A stretch of DNA of 64,000 bases from Streptomyces sp. B1I3 (GTDB taxonomy: Bacteria > Actinomycetota > Actinomycetes > Streptomycetales > Streptomycetaceae). Shown here one piece after another: positions 39,662 through 48,742 of this stretch. A model generated the notes under the pieces. The model was not told where the DNA came from. It saw only the letters and a program-made list of their open reading frames with translations, and searched no databases. The translations under genes and the position numbers were made by a program. The DNA lies in the NCBI RefSeq assembly GCF_030816615.1, contig NZ_JAUSYD010000001.1:4610501-4674500 (forward strand). Direction: 5' to 3'. Every line of letters starts with the position of its first letter. Position 1 is the stretch's first letter.

Positions 39662-40969
39662 GTGGCGTATTCATACGAAGCCCCAGTTTCACAGACGCTT
39701 TTCGACCGCGCGTCCCGCGTGACGCCCGGCGGCGTGAACTCTCCCGTACGTGCCTTCCGGGCCGTGGGCGGTACGCCCCGGTTCATGGTGTCCGGTACGG
39801 GTCCGTACCTCACCGACGCCGACGGCCGTGAGTACGTCGACCTCGTGTGCTCCTGGGGGCCGATGATCCTCGGGCACGCGCACCCCGAAGTCGTCGCGGC
39901 CGTGCAGGACGCGGTGGCCCGCGGTACCTCCTTCGGTACGCCGGGTGAGGGCGAGGTCGCGCTCGCCGAGGAGATCGTGTCCCGGGTCGAGCCCGTCGAG
40001 CAGGTGCGGCTGGTGTCGTCCGGCACCGAGGCGACGATGTCCGCGATCCGGCTCGCCCGCGGTTTCACCGGCCGGGCGAAGGTCGTGAAGTTCGCCGGGT
40101 GCTACCACGGGCACGTCGACGCGCTGCTGGCCGCAGCCGGCTCCGGGGTCGCCACTTTCGGCCTTCCCGACACGCCCGGGGTCACCGGCGCCCAGGCCGG
40201 TGACACGATCGTGCTGCCGTACAACGACCTGGAGGCCGTGCGCGCGGCGTTCGCGGCGCAGCCGGGCGAGATCGCGTGCGTGATCACCGAGGCCTCACCG
40301 GGCAACATGGGCGTCGTCCCGCCCGGGGACGGCTTCAACGCCGGGCTGAAGGAGATCTGCGCGGCCGACGGCGCGCTGTACATCTCCGACGAGGTGATGA
40401 CCGGATTCCGCACGTCCAAGGCGGGCTGGTACGGCATCGACGGCGTGCGGCCCGACCTCATGACCTTCGGCAAGGTCATGGGCGGCGGCTTCCCCGCCGC
40501 GGCCTTCGGCGGCCGTGCCGACGTGATGGCGCACCTCGCCCCCGCAGGGCCCGTCTACCAGGCGGGAACCCTGTCCGGGAACCCCGTCGCCACCGCAGCC
40601 GGTCTCGCCCAGCTGCGGCTGCTCGACGACGCGGCCTACGAGAAGGTCGACGCGGTCTCCGCGGAGCTGCGGGCGCTGGTGAGCGAGGCGTTCACCAAGG
40701 AGGGTGTCGCGCACACGGTGTCGGCGGCGAGCAACATGTTCTCCGTCTTCTTCACCGACCGGCCCGTCCGCGACTACGAGGACGCGAAGAAGCAGGACGC
40801 CTTCCGCTTCACCGCCTTCTTCCACGCGATGCTGGAGCAGGGTGTCTACCTGCCGCCGTCCGCGTTCGAGTCGTGGTTCGTCTCCACGGCCCACGACTCC
40901 CGGGCGATCGAGCGGGTCGCCGCCGCCCTGCCCGCCGCCGCGCGCGCCGCATCGGAGGCCACCGCATGA
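39662..40969 (+). CDS. hemL: Glutamate-1-semialdehyde 2,1-aminomutase
   Basis: Converts glutamate-1-semialdehyde, made by HemA, to 5-aminolevulinate. 435 residues from GTG 39662 (AGGA seven bases upstream). Class III PLP aminotransferase signatures: SPVRAFRAVGGTPRF near the start, SSGTEATMSAIRLARGFTGR (~115-135), the helix before ISDEVMTGFR (~240) and the Schiff-base lysine in LMTFGKVMGGGFPA (~265). Complete length. It overlaps the phosphoglycerate-mutase-like gene by ATGA. It is 30 kb away from the rest of the hem genes here, beside cytochrome c maturation genes. Confidence 0.96.
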   Translation: MAYSYEAPVSQTLFDRASRVTPGGVNSPVRAFRAVGGTPRFMVSGTGPYLTDADGREYVDLVCSWGPMILGHAHPEVVAAVQDAVARGTSFGTPGEGEVALAEEIVSRVEPVEQVRLVSSGTEATMSAIRLARGFTGRAKVVKFAGCYHGHVDALLAAAGSGVATFGLPDTPGVTGAQAGDTIVLPYNDLEAVRAAFAAQPGEIACVITEASPGNMGVVPPGDGFNAGLKEICAADGALYISDEVMTGFRTSKAGWYGIDGVRPDLMTFGKVMGGGFPAAAFGGRADVMAHLAPAGPVYQAGTLSGNPVATAAGLAQLRLLDDAAYEKVDAVSAELRALVSEAFTKEGVAHTVSAASNMFSVFFTDRPVRDYEDAKKQDAFRFTAFFHAMLEQGVYLPPSAFESWFVSTAHDSRAIERVAAALPAAARAASEATA

Positions 40970-41655
40970 GCGAGAACAGTGCGAAGGACATCACCGTCGT
41001 CCACCTGATGCGCCACGGTGAGGTGCACAACCCGGACGGGGTGCTCTACGGGCGCCGCGCCGGCTTCAGCCTCTCCGAGCTCGGACGGGAGATGGCCGAC
41101 CGGGTCGCGGAGCACCTGGAGAAGCGCGACGTCACGTACGTCTCGGCCTCCCCGCTGGAGCGCGCCCAGGAGACGGCCACGCCGATCGCCAAGTCGCACA
41201 GCCTGGACCTGGCCACCGACGAGCGCCTCATCGAGGCGGCCAACGTCTTCGAGGGCAAGACCTTCGGGGTGGGTGACGGCGCGCTGCGCAAGCCGGAGAA
41301 CTGGCGCCACCTCACCAATCCGTTCAAGCCCTCCTGGGGCGAGCCGTACATCGAGCAGGTCGTACGGATGATGGGCGCCCTGGACGCGGCGCGCGACGCC
41401 GCCCGCGGCCACGAGGCGGTCTGCGTCAGCCACCAGCTGCCGATCTGGATCGTGCGGAGCTTCGTGGAGCGGCGCAGGCTGTGGCACGACCCGCGCAAGC
41501 GGCAGTGCACCCTGGCCTCGCTGACGAGCTTCACGTACCAGGGCGACAAGATCGTGTCGGTCGGGTACACGGAGCCGGCCAGGGACCTGGTGCCGGCGCA
41601 TCTGCTGGCCGGGGCCAAGCCGGGCAAGGGGACGTCGAAGGCGTTCGGGGCGTAA
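40966..41655 (+). CDS. Histidine phosphatase (phosphoglycerate mutase-like) family protein
   Basis: 229 residues, coupled to hemL by ATGA. The catalytic phospho-histidine motif is VHLMRHGEVHNP (RHG), followed by SPLERAQETATPIA, FEGKTFG and the second histidine in AVCVSHQLPIWIV. These make it a branch-1 histidine phosphatase. The substrate is unknown; its pairing with hemL and position before the cytochrome c genes is conserved in streptomycetes, as I recall (next to hemL in S. coelicolor). It may act in haem or thiol metabolism, but that is a guess. Confidence 0.88.
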   Translation: MSENSAKDITVVHLMRHGEVHNPDGVLYGRRAGFSLSELGREMADRVAEHLEKRDVTYVSASPLERAQETATPIAKSHSLDLATDERLIEAANVFEGKTFGVGDGALRKPENWRHLTNPFKPSWGEPYIEQVVRMMGALDAARDAARGHEAVCVSHQLPIWIVRSFVERRRLWHDPRKRQCTLASLTSFTYQGDKIVSVGYTEPARDLVPAHLLAGAKPGKGTSKAFGA

Positions 41656-41870
41656 GGGCTCTCGCCCGGAGCGTGCCGGCCCCGTTACGGGCGAAGGACC
41701 TGAAGCCCGATACGCCCGGCTGTCCGGCCATCGTTATGTGGAGTACCTGTAAGGGTCTGATCACGTAACAACTTTTATGATTATCAGTGGAACCACCGTG
41801 TTGGTCGCCTCATCTAAGCCATCGCCAGTTTGTATGGCAATGAGGTAAAACGACCGCAGATGGGGACGCT

Positions 41871-43127
41871 ATGCGTGAGATCGACCGAAGGGGCCTCCTC
41901 GGGGCCGGACTCGGAGCCGCAGCCGCACTCTCGATGACCGGCTGCGGCTCCTTCGGCTCTCCGGACAACGGCCGGCCCGGACCTGAGAAAAGCCCCAAGG
42001 GGGACAAGGGCACGCACGGGAACGGCGGGGGGCCTCCCAAGAAGCACGTCCGGCTCATCGGTGACGGTTCCACGGCCGACACCGGAAAACAGCCGAATCA
42101 GCCCACCGCACCGGTGCCGCTCGAACCCGGCCAGACGCCGCCGCAGTTCGTGATCTTTTCCTGGGACGGGGCCGGCGAGGTCGGCAACGGCCTCTTCCCG
42201 CGCTTTCTGGAACTCGCCAGGGAACACGACGCGGCGATGACCTTCTTCCTCTCCGGTCTGTATGTACTGCCCGAGTCGAAGAAGTCCCTCTACCGGCCGC
42301 CCAACAATCCCCGGGGCGCCTCCGACATCGGCTATCTCACCGACGACCACGTCAAGCAGACCCTCACCCACGTACGGCAGGCCTGGCTCGACGGGCACGA
42401 GATCGGCACCCACTTCAACGGGCATTTCTGCGCCGGCTCCGGATCCGTGGGGAACTGGACGCCCGCGCAATGGCAGAGTGAGATCGACCAGGCGATCTCC
42501 TTCGTCACCGAATGGCGGACGAACACCGGCTGGGAAGACGTCGAGCCGCTGCCGTTCGACTACCGCAAGGAACTGGTCGGCGGACGCACTCCCTGTCTGC
42601 TCGGTCAGGACAACCTCCTGCCGACCGCGAGACAGCTGGGCTGGCGCTACGACGCGAGCTCACCCGGCGGCCTGCAGATGTGGCCGGAGAAGCGCCAGGG
42701 AATCTGGGACCTCCCCCTGCAGGGCGTGCCGTTCCCGGGCCACTCCTTCGAAGTCCTCTCCATGGACTACAACATCCTCGCCAACCAGTCGAAGAATTCG
42801 ACCAAGGGCATGCCGTCGCGTTATCCGGGCTGGCGCGACCAGGCCACCGGCGCCTACCTCGCGGGTTTCGACCGCGCCTACGAGACGAATCGCGCGCCTT
42901 TCTACATCGGCAACCACTTCGAGGAGTGGAACGGCGGTATCTACATGGACGCCGTCGAGGAAGTGATCAAAAAGATCGCGGGCAAGCCGGATGTGCGCCT
43001 CGTCTCATTCCGGCAGTTCGTCGACTGGCTCGACGTCCAGGATCCGGCGGTACTCGCGAAACTGCGCACGCTCGAGGTCGGTCAAGCTCCGGCCGGCGGC
43101 TGGAACGCCTTCTTTAAACAGGCCTGA
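41871..43127 (+). CDS. Polysaccharide-deacetylase-like lipoprotein
   Basis: 418 residues from ATG 41871. The N-terminal REIDRRGLLGAGLGAAAAL with lipobox MTGC is a Tat-like lipoprotein signal. A Gly/Lys/Pro linker follows, then a NodB-like TIM-barrel (from ~90): FVIFSWDGAGEVGNG, MTFFLSGLYVLP, HEIGTHFNGHFC (HxxxH), and the late IGNHFEEWNGG. The usual TFDDG motif is replaced by SWDGA, so the deacetylase activity may be lost or altered. It precedes the cytochrome c set and may act on the cell envelope. Confidence 0.8.
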   Translation: MREIDRRGLLGAGLGAAAALSMTGCGSFGSPDNGRPGPEKSPKGDKGTHGNGGGPPKKHVRLIGDGSTADTGKQPNQPTAPVPLEPGQTPPQFVIFSWDGAGEVGNGLFPRFLELAREHDAAMTFFLSGLYVLPESKKSLYRPPNNPRGASDIGYLTDDHVKQTLTHVRQAWLDGHEIGTHFNGHFCAGSGSVGNWTPAQWQSEIDQAISFVTEWRTNTGWEDVEPLPFDYRKELVGGRTPCLLGQDNLLPTARQLGWRYDASSPGGLQMWPEKRQGIWDLPLQGVPFPGHSFEVLSMDYNILANQSKNSTKGMPSRYPGWRDQATGAYLAGFDRAYETNRAPFYIGNHFEEWNGGIYMDAVEEVIKKIAGKPDVRLVSFRQFVDWLDVQDPAVLAKLRTLEVGQAPAGGWNAFFKQA

Positions 43128-43194
43128 CAAGGGGCTTTACGGGCATCGAGGGGGGTGCGGAAGATCTTCGGAACTGCCATGCGAAACTTTTCAC

Positions 43195-43800
43195 ATGAGC
43201 TCTGGCCGCGCACCCCGACGCCGCTCCATCCTGCTCGCCGCCACCGTGGTGGCCGGCGCCCTGACGCTGTCCGCGTGCGGTGGCGACGACATCAAGTCCG
43301 GCGGCGGCGGCAACACGAACTTCGTCACCGGCAGCAGCGGCATCTCCACCGTCGCCGCGGGTGAACGCACCGACGCGCCGAAGCTCGACGGCACCACCCT
43401 CGACGGCAAGCCGCTGGACGTCGCCGACTACAAGGGCAAGGTCGTCGTCCTCAACGTATGGGGCTCGTGGTGCGGTCCCTGCCGCGCGGAGGCCAAGCAC
43501 CTGGTGAAGGTCGCCGGGGAGACCGAGGGTCAGGGCGTCCAGTTCGTCGGCATCAACACACGCGACCCCGAGAAGATGCTGGGGGTCAACTTCGAGAAGA
43601 ACTACGGCGTCACGTACCCCAGCCTGTACGACCCGACCGGAAAGCTCATCCTCCGCTTCCCCAAGGGCACGCTGAACCTGCAGACGATCCCCTCCACCGT
43701 GGTCATCGACCGCGACGGCAAGCTCGCCGCCCGCAAGATCGGCGGCCTCGACGCGGAGAAGCTGCACCAGATGATCGACCCGCTGATCGCGGAGAAGTGA
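43195..43800 (+). CDS. resA: ResA/TlpA-type thiol-disulfide lipoprotein
   Basis: 201 residues from ATG 43195. The signal peptide ends in lipobox LSAC, so the protein is anchored outside the membrane. From ~70 on it is a thioredoxin fold with the redox motif WGSWCGPCRAEAKHL, and the cis-Pro strand TIPSTVVIDRDGKLAA. ResA/CcsX keeps the haem-binding cysteines of apocytochrome c reduced, taking electrons from CcdA encoded right behind it. Spacing to ccdA is 4 bases. The operon hemL-to-ccsB may be transcribed in two parts, as gaps before the deacetylase (215 bases) suggest. Confidence 0.9.
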   Translation: MSSGRAPRRRSILLAATVVAGALTLSACGGDDIKSGGGGNTNFVTGSSGISTVAAGERTDAPKLDGTTLDGKPLDVADYKGKVVVLNVWGSWCGPCRAEAKHLVKVAGETEGQGVQFVGINTRDPEKMLGVNFEKNYGVTYPSLYDPTGKLILRFPKGTLNLQTIPSTVVIDRDGKLAARKIGGLDAEKLHQMIDPLIAEK

Positions 43801-43804
43801 CCCC

Positions 43805-44569
43805 GTGTTCCAGCTAGCCGCGTACACGGGGGACAACGAGACCGTCCTCAGCGGGGCCCTTCTGGTGGCCCTGCCCATCGCCCTGCTCGCCGGCCTCGTC
43901 TCCTTCTTCTCGCCCTGCGTCCTGCCCCTGGTGCCCGGCTACCTGAGTTACGTCACCGGGGTCAGCGGCACCGACCTGGCAGAGGCCCGGCGCGGCCGGA
44001 TGGTCGCGGGTGCCTCGCTGTTCGTACTCGGCTTCACCGTCGTCTTCGTCTCCGGCGGTGCGCTGTTCGGCTACTTCGGCCAGAACTTCCTGGAGCACAG
44101 CGAGATCCTCACCAAGGCCCTCGGCATGCTGATGATCCTGATGGGGATCTTCTTCATGGGGCTGATGCCCTGGATGACCCAGCGCGAGTTCCGCATCCAC
44201 AAGAGGCCGGTGACCGGGCTGGTGGGCGCGCCGGTGCTCGGCGCGCTCTTCGGGATCGGCTGGACACCGTGTCTGGGCCCGACCCTCTCCTCGGTCACCG
44301 CTCTCGCCATGCAGCAGGGGACCGCGGGCCGCGGAGCCGTCCTGTCCGTGGCGTACTGCATCGGGCTCGGTGTCCCCTTCGTCCTGGCGGCGGTCGCCTT
44401 CCGCAAGGCACTCGGCGCGTTCGGCTGGGTCAAGCGCCACTACGCCTGGGTCATGCGGATCGGCGGCGGCATGATGATCGTGACCGGGATACTCCTGCTG
44501 ACGGGTGCCTGGGACGCGCTCATCCAGGAGATGCGAGTCTGGTCCGACGGCTTCACTGTGGGGATCTGA
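43805..44569 (+). CDS. ccdA: Cytochrome c biogenesis protein CcdA
   Basis: 254 residues from GTG 43805. Six transmembrane helices with the two redox cysteines in FFSPCVLPLVPGYLSYV (Cys ~39) and IGWTPCLGPTLSSV (Cys ~158). CcdA carries reducing equivalents from cytoplasmic thioredoxin to ResA on the outside. Complete length for the short CcdA family. It lies between the ResA-like gene (4 bases) and resB (6 bases), typical of the system II maturation operon. Confidence 0.95.
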   Translation: MFQLAAYTGDNETVLSGALLVALPIALLAGLVSFFSPCVLPLVPGYLSYVTGVSGTDLAEARRGRMVAGASLFVLGFTVVFVSGGALFGYFGQNFLEHSEILTKALGMLMILMGIFFMGLMPWMTQREFRIHKRPVTGLVGAPVLGALFGIGWTPCLGPTLSSVTALAMQQGTAGRGAVLSVAYCIGLGVPFVLAAVAFRKALGAFGWVKRHYAWVMRIGGGMMIVTGILLLTGAWDALIQEMRVWSDGFTVGI

Positions 44570-44575
44570 GTTTTC

Positions 44576-46270
44576 ATGAGCAACCTGAACACCACGGACG
44601 AGCGCGACCTCGGCGAGGCCGGAGAGCAGCTCTCCACCGCACCGCGCGAGGAGTCCGCGGCCTCCGTACCCGCCATGGGGGTCATCGGCTGGGCCCGCTG
44701 GTTCTGGCGGCAGCTGACCTCGATGCGGGTCGCGCTGATCCTCCTCTTCATGCTGTCGCTCGGCGCCATCCCCGGATCGCTGATCCCGCAGAACAGCGTG
44801 GACGAACTGAAGGTGCAGACCTTCAAGAACGCCCACACCACCGTCAGCCCGCTCTACGAGAAGCTGCAGTTCTTCGACGTCTACAGCTCGGTGTGGTTCT
44901 CCGCGATCTACCTCCTGCTCTTCGTCTCGCTGATCGGCTGCATCGTCCCGCGCACCGGCCAGTTCGTGGGCCAGCTGCGCGGCCGCCCGCCCGGCGCGCC
45001 GAAGCAGCTGACCCGGCTGCCCGCCTACACCACCTGGCGCACCGGCGCCGCGCCCGAGCAGGTCCGTGAGGCGGCGCTCGCCGTCCTGCGCAGGCGGCGC
45101 TTCCGCTCGCACGCCGTCGGTGACGCCGTCGCCGCCGAGAAGGGCTACCTCCGCGAGGCCGGCAACCTGCTCTTCCACATCGCGCTGATCGTCATGCTGG
45201 TCGCCTTCGCCTGCGGACAGCTCTTCAAGTCCGAGGGCGGCAAGCTCGTCGTCGAGGGTGACGGGTTCTCCAACACCCTCACCCAGTACGACAACTTCAA
45301 GTCCGGCTCGCTCTTCGACGCCGACGACCTCACCCCCTTCACCTTCGACCTCGACGACTTCAGGGGCACGTACGAGCGCAGCGGCCCCCAGCGCGGCACG
45401 GCCCGGACCTACGAGGCCCGCGTGACGTACTCCGAGGGTGCCGACGGTCAGCCGCGGAAGAAGGTCATCGAGGTCAACAAGCCGCTCGTCGTCGACGGCA
45501 CCAAGGTCTACCTCAACGCCCACGGCTACGCCCCGGTCGTCTCCGTGAAGGACGGCACGGGCAAGGAGGTGTACCGCAACGCCGTGCCCCTGCTGCCCCA
45601 GGACAACAACATCACCTCCACCGGCGCGATCAAGGTGATGGACGGGTACGAGGGCACGGACGGCAGGAAGACGCAGCTCGGTTTCCAGGCCTTCTTCGTG
45701 CCGACGTTCGCGGGCGCAGGCAAGGGCACGATGTTCTCGCAGTTCCCCGCGCTCGACTACCCGGTCCTCGCGCTCAACGGCTTCCACGGCAGTCTCGGCG
45801 TCGACTCCGGGCTCCCGCAGAACGTCTACCAGCTCGATCCGTCCAAGATGACCGCGTTCAAGGACAGCAACGGCGACCAGCTCAAGCAGCGGCTCCGCCC
45901 CGGCGAGACCATGAAGCTGCCCGACGGCGCCGGCTCCATCACCTTCGTGGGCGTCGAGGAGTGGGCCAGCTTCCAGATCTCCCGCCAGCCCGCGAGCGGC
46001 TGGGCACTGACGGGCGCCGTGGCCGCCATCGCCGGACTCGCCGGATCGCTCTTCATCCAGCGCCGCCGGGTGTGGGTGCGGGCCGTGCCGGGACCGGACG
46101 GGGTCACCGTCGTCGAGATGGCCGGCCTGGGCCGCAGCGAGTCCGCGAAACTCCCCGAGGAGCTGGCCGATCTCGCGGTCGCGCTCAACACCGTGGCGCC
46201 CACCGCGCCCGACCCCGAACCCGAGACCGAACAACCCTCCGAAGAGCCTGCCGAAGGGGCTGAGAAGTGA
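44576..46270 (+). CDS. resB: Cytochrome c biogenesis protein ResB
   Basis: 564 residues. N-terminal helices with SMRVALILLFMLSLGAIPGS and IPQNSVDELKVQTFKNA-type ResB signature, two more helices (VWFSAIYLLLFVSLIGCIVP and LLFHIALIVMLVAFACGQLF), a large outside domain (~205-465), and a last transmembrane helix (ALTGAVAAIAGLAGSLFI). ResB and CcsB together export haem and ligate it to apocytochrome c. The acidic C-terminal tail is Glu/Pro-rich. It overlaps ccsB by GTGA. Confidence 0.95.
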   Translation: MSNLNTTDERDLGEAGEQLSTAPREESAASVPAMGVIGWARWFWRQLTSMRVALILLFMLSLGAIPGSLIPQNSVDELKVQTFKNAHTTVSPLYEKLQFFDVYSSVWFSAIYLLLFVSLIGCIVPRTGQFVGQLRGRPPGAPKQLTRLPAYTTWRTGAAPEQVREAALAVLRRRRFRSHAVGDAVAAEKGYLREAGNLLFHIALIVMLVAFACGQLFKSEGGKLVVEGDGFSNTLTQYDNFKSGSLFDADDLTPFTFDLDDFRGTYERSGPQRGTARTYEARVTYSEGADGQPRKKVIEVNKPLVVDGTKVYLNAHGYAPVVSVKDGTGKEVYRNAVPLLPQDNNITSTGAIKVMDGYEGTDGRKTQLGFQAFFVPTFAGAGKGTMFSQFPALDYPVLALNGFHGSLGVDSGLPQNVYQLDPSKMTAFKDSNGDQLKQRLRPGETMKLPDGAGSITFVGVEEWASFQISRQPASGWALTGAVAAIAGLAGSLFIQRRRVWVRAVPGPDGVTVVEMAGLGRSESAKLPEELADLAVALNTVAPTAPDPEPETEQPSEEPAEGAEK

Positions 46271-47349
46271 ATCTCGCCGCCGCAACCAACGAGAATCTGG
46301 CGCACACCAGCAATGTGCTGATCTATTCGTCGATGGCCGTCTACACCCTGGCCTTCTTCGCGCACATCGCGGAGTGGGTCTTCGGCAGCCGCAGCAAGGT
46401 CGGCCGCACGGCCGCCGCGCTGAAGCAGGGCTCGGCCGCCGCCGGTTCCCCGGTGACGGTGCAGGTCGCGCAGCAGGGCGGCACCGCCGTGCTGGAGCGC
46501 CCCAAGGTCGTCACCCGCTCCGCCGCCGGCACCCGTGACGTCCCGGACGGTCCCGGAGCGGCGGGCGGCACCTTCAAGGGCGACCTGTGGGGGCGTATCG
46601 CGGTCTCGCTGACCGTCGTCGCGTTCGCGGTCGAGGCGGGCGGGGTCGTGGCACGCGCCCTGTCCGTGCGGCGGGCCCCCTGGGGCAACATGTACGAGTT
46701 CTCGATCACCTTCTCCACGGTGGCCGTCGGCGCCTACCTCATCCTTCTGGCGCTGAGGAAGAACGTCCGCTGGATCGGCCTGCTGCTGGTGACGACGGTG
46801 CTGCTGGACCTCGGCATCGCGACCACCACGCTCTACACCGACAGCGACCAGCTGGTGCCCGCGCTGCACTCCTACTGGCTGTGGATCCACGTCTCCACCG
46901 CCATCATCTGCGGTGCCGTCTTCTACCTCGGCGCCGTCGGCACGCTGCTCTACCTCTTCCGCGACGGCTACGAGAACAAGCTCGCGAACGGCGGCACGCC
47001 CGGGAAGTTCGCCACGTCCGTCCTGGAGCGGCTCCCCGCCGCCAAGACCCTGGACACCTTCTCGTACCGCATCAACGCGGCCGTCTTCCCGCTGTGGACG
47101 TTCACGATCATCGCGGGCGCGATCTGGGCGGGCGACGCCTGGGGCCGTTACTGGGGCTGGGACCCCAAGGAGGTCTGGTCCTTCATCACCTGGGTCGCGT
47201 ACGCCGCCTATCTGCACGCCCGCGCGACGGCCGGCTGGAAGGGCCGCAAGGCCGCCTACCTGGCGCTCGTGGCCTTCGGCTGCTGGCTCTTCAACTACTA
47301 CGGCGTGAACATCTTCGTGACCGGCAAGCACTCCTACGCGGGAGTCTGA
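46267..47349 (+). CDS. ccsB: Cytochrome c synthase component CcsB (ResC)
   Basis: 360 residues from GTG 46267, overlapping the resB stop. Eight or so transmembrane helices; the haem-handling WWD-type motif is GDAWGRYWGWDPKEVWSFIT, preceded by histidines in HSYWLWIHVST and followed by HARATAGWKGRKAAYLAL. It forms the cytochrome c synthase with ResB. A strong hairpin terminator directly follows, ending the operon. Confidence 0.96.
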   Translation: MNLAAATNENLAHTSNVLIYSSMAVYTLAFFAHIAEWVFGSRSKVGRTAAALKQGSAAAGSPVTVQVAQQGGTAVLERPKVVTRSAAGTRDVPDGPGAAGGTFKGDLWGRIAVSLTVVAFAVEAGGVVARALSVRRAPWGNMYEFSITFSTVAVGAYLILLALRKNVRWIGLLLVTTVLLDLGIATTTLYTDSDQLVPALHSYWLWIHVSTAIICGAVFYLGAVGTLLYLFRDGYENKLANGGTPGKFATSVLERLPAAKTLDTFSYRINAAVFPLWTFTIIAGAIWAGDAWGRYWGWDPKEVWSFITWVAYAAYLHARATAGWKGRKAAYLALVAFGCWLFNYYGVNIFVTGKHSYAGV

Positions 47350-47360
47350 CCGCCCCACGG

Positions 47361-47400
47361 GCGAAGGGCGCGACCGCAGGTGAGCGGTCGCGCCCTTCGC
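47361..47400. terminator. Hairpin terminator after ccsB
   Basis: GCGAAGGGCGCGACCGC (47361-47377), loop AGGTGA, GCGGTCGCGCCCTTCGC (47384-47400): a perfect 17-bp stem between the convergent ccsB and aldehyde dehydrogenase genes. Confidence 0.85.
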
Positions 47401-47421
47401 GCGTGTGGGGACGGCCGCGGC

Positions 47422-48742
47422 TCAGCCCAGCGGGGTGTCCAGGACCGCCTTGCGGTGGCTGAACGTCTCCAGCGAGTACCGGCCGTGGTAGCTGCCCATG
47501 CCGCTCTCGCCGACGCCGCCGAACGGCAGGTCCGACACGGTCAGGTGGGCCAGGGGCAGGCCCATGCCCACCCCGCCCGACGAGGTCTCGGTCAGCAGCC
47601 GTTCCCGTACGGCGGGGGACTGCGTGAACGCGTACAGCGCCAGCGGTTTGTCCCGGTCGTTGATGAAGCCGATGGCCTCGTCGAGCCCGTCCACGGTGAT
47701 GATCGGCAGAACGGGGCCGAAGATCTCCTCACGCATGACGGGGGCGTCCGGGGCGACGTCGGCCAGCACGGTGGGCGCGATGTACTTCTGGCCGCGGTCG
47801 TGGGCGCCGCCCGTCACCGTGCGGCCGGAGTCCAGCAGTCCCACCAGCCGGTCGAAGTGACGCTCGTTCACGATCCGGCCGTACTCGGGGGACGCGGAGG
47901 CGTCGGGGCCGAACCGGTCCTCGACCGCCGCGGCGAGCGCGTCCTCCAGGGCGGCCGCGGTCTCCGGGTCCGTCAGTACGTAGTCGGGGGCGACACACGT
48001 CTGGCCGGTGTTGAGGAACTTCCCGGAGACCAGCCGGGAGGCCACGGTCTTCAGGTCCGTGTCGCGGTCGACGAAAGCGGGCGACTTGCCGCCCAGCTCC
48101 AGCGTCACCGGCGTCAGGTGCTTCGCCGCGGCGGCCATGACGATCCGGCCGACCGTGCCGTTGCCCGTGTAGAAGATGTGGTCGAAGCGCTCGGCGAGCA
48201 GTGCGGTCGTCTCCGGCACCGCACCCTCCACCACGGCGACCGCGTCCGTGTCCAGGTACTCCGGCAGCAGCCGCGCCACGGCCGACGAGGTAGCGGGCGC
48301 CAGCTCGCTGGGCTTGGCGACCACGGCGTTGCCCGCGGCCAGCGCACCCGCGACGGGCGCGAGCAGCAGTTGCACCGGGTAGTTCCAGGGCGCGATGACG
48401 AGGACGACACCGAGCGGGTCCTGCCGGGTGTGGGCGGTGGCCCCGGCGAGAACCGCCGGCACGGGGGCGGGCTCGGGCTCCAGCCAGCCCGCCAGGGCGC
48501 TCCAGGGTGTGGTCGATCTCGCGGACCGTGAAGTCGATCTCCGTCCGGTACGCCTCCTTGCGGCTCTTGCCCAGGTCGGCGTGGAGGGCCTCGGCGAGCT
48601 CGTCGCCGCGCTCCGTGAGCAGTGCGCGGAGCCGCGTCAGCTGTGCGGTGCGCCAGTCGAGGCCCTTGGTGCGCCCGGTGCGGAAGGTGGCGCGGAGGCG
48701 GGTGACGACCTCGGCCGGGGACTCGGCGGTGCCGGTGCTCAC
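47422..48742 (-). pseudogene. Aldehyde dehydrogenase, frameshifted
   Basis: An NAD(P)-type aldehyde dehydrogenase read leftwards from GTG 48742, which overlaps the stop of the DJ-1/PfpI gene. N-terminal codons give DWRTAQLTRLRALLTERGDE, then EIDFTVREIDHTLER. At the GGG run 48495-48497 one extra base shifts the frame; without it the protein continues LAGWLEPEPAPVPAVLAG and IAPWNYPVQLLLAPVAGALA. The rest is intact: VTLELGGKSPAF (Glu), LNTGQTCVAPDYV (catalytic Cys), EEIFGPVLPI and PFGGVGESGMGSYHG. This is the ALDH3-like coniferyl/fatty aldehyde group. The span has one base more than a multiple of three, as expected. Either a pseudogene or a sequencing error; internal reinitiation could give a short 346-residue form. 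Confidence 0.85.

Noticed and set aside
43814..46285. 823-codon open frame on the minus strand opposite ccdA and resB
   Set aside because: It is the shadow frame of high-GC codon bias. The protein is Gly/Asp/Glu/Arg-rich without motifs, and the opposite strand has clear family matches.
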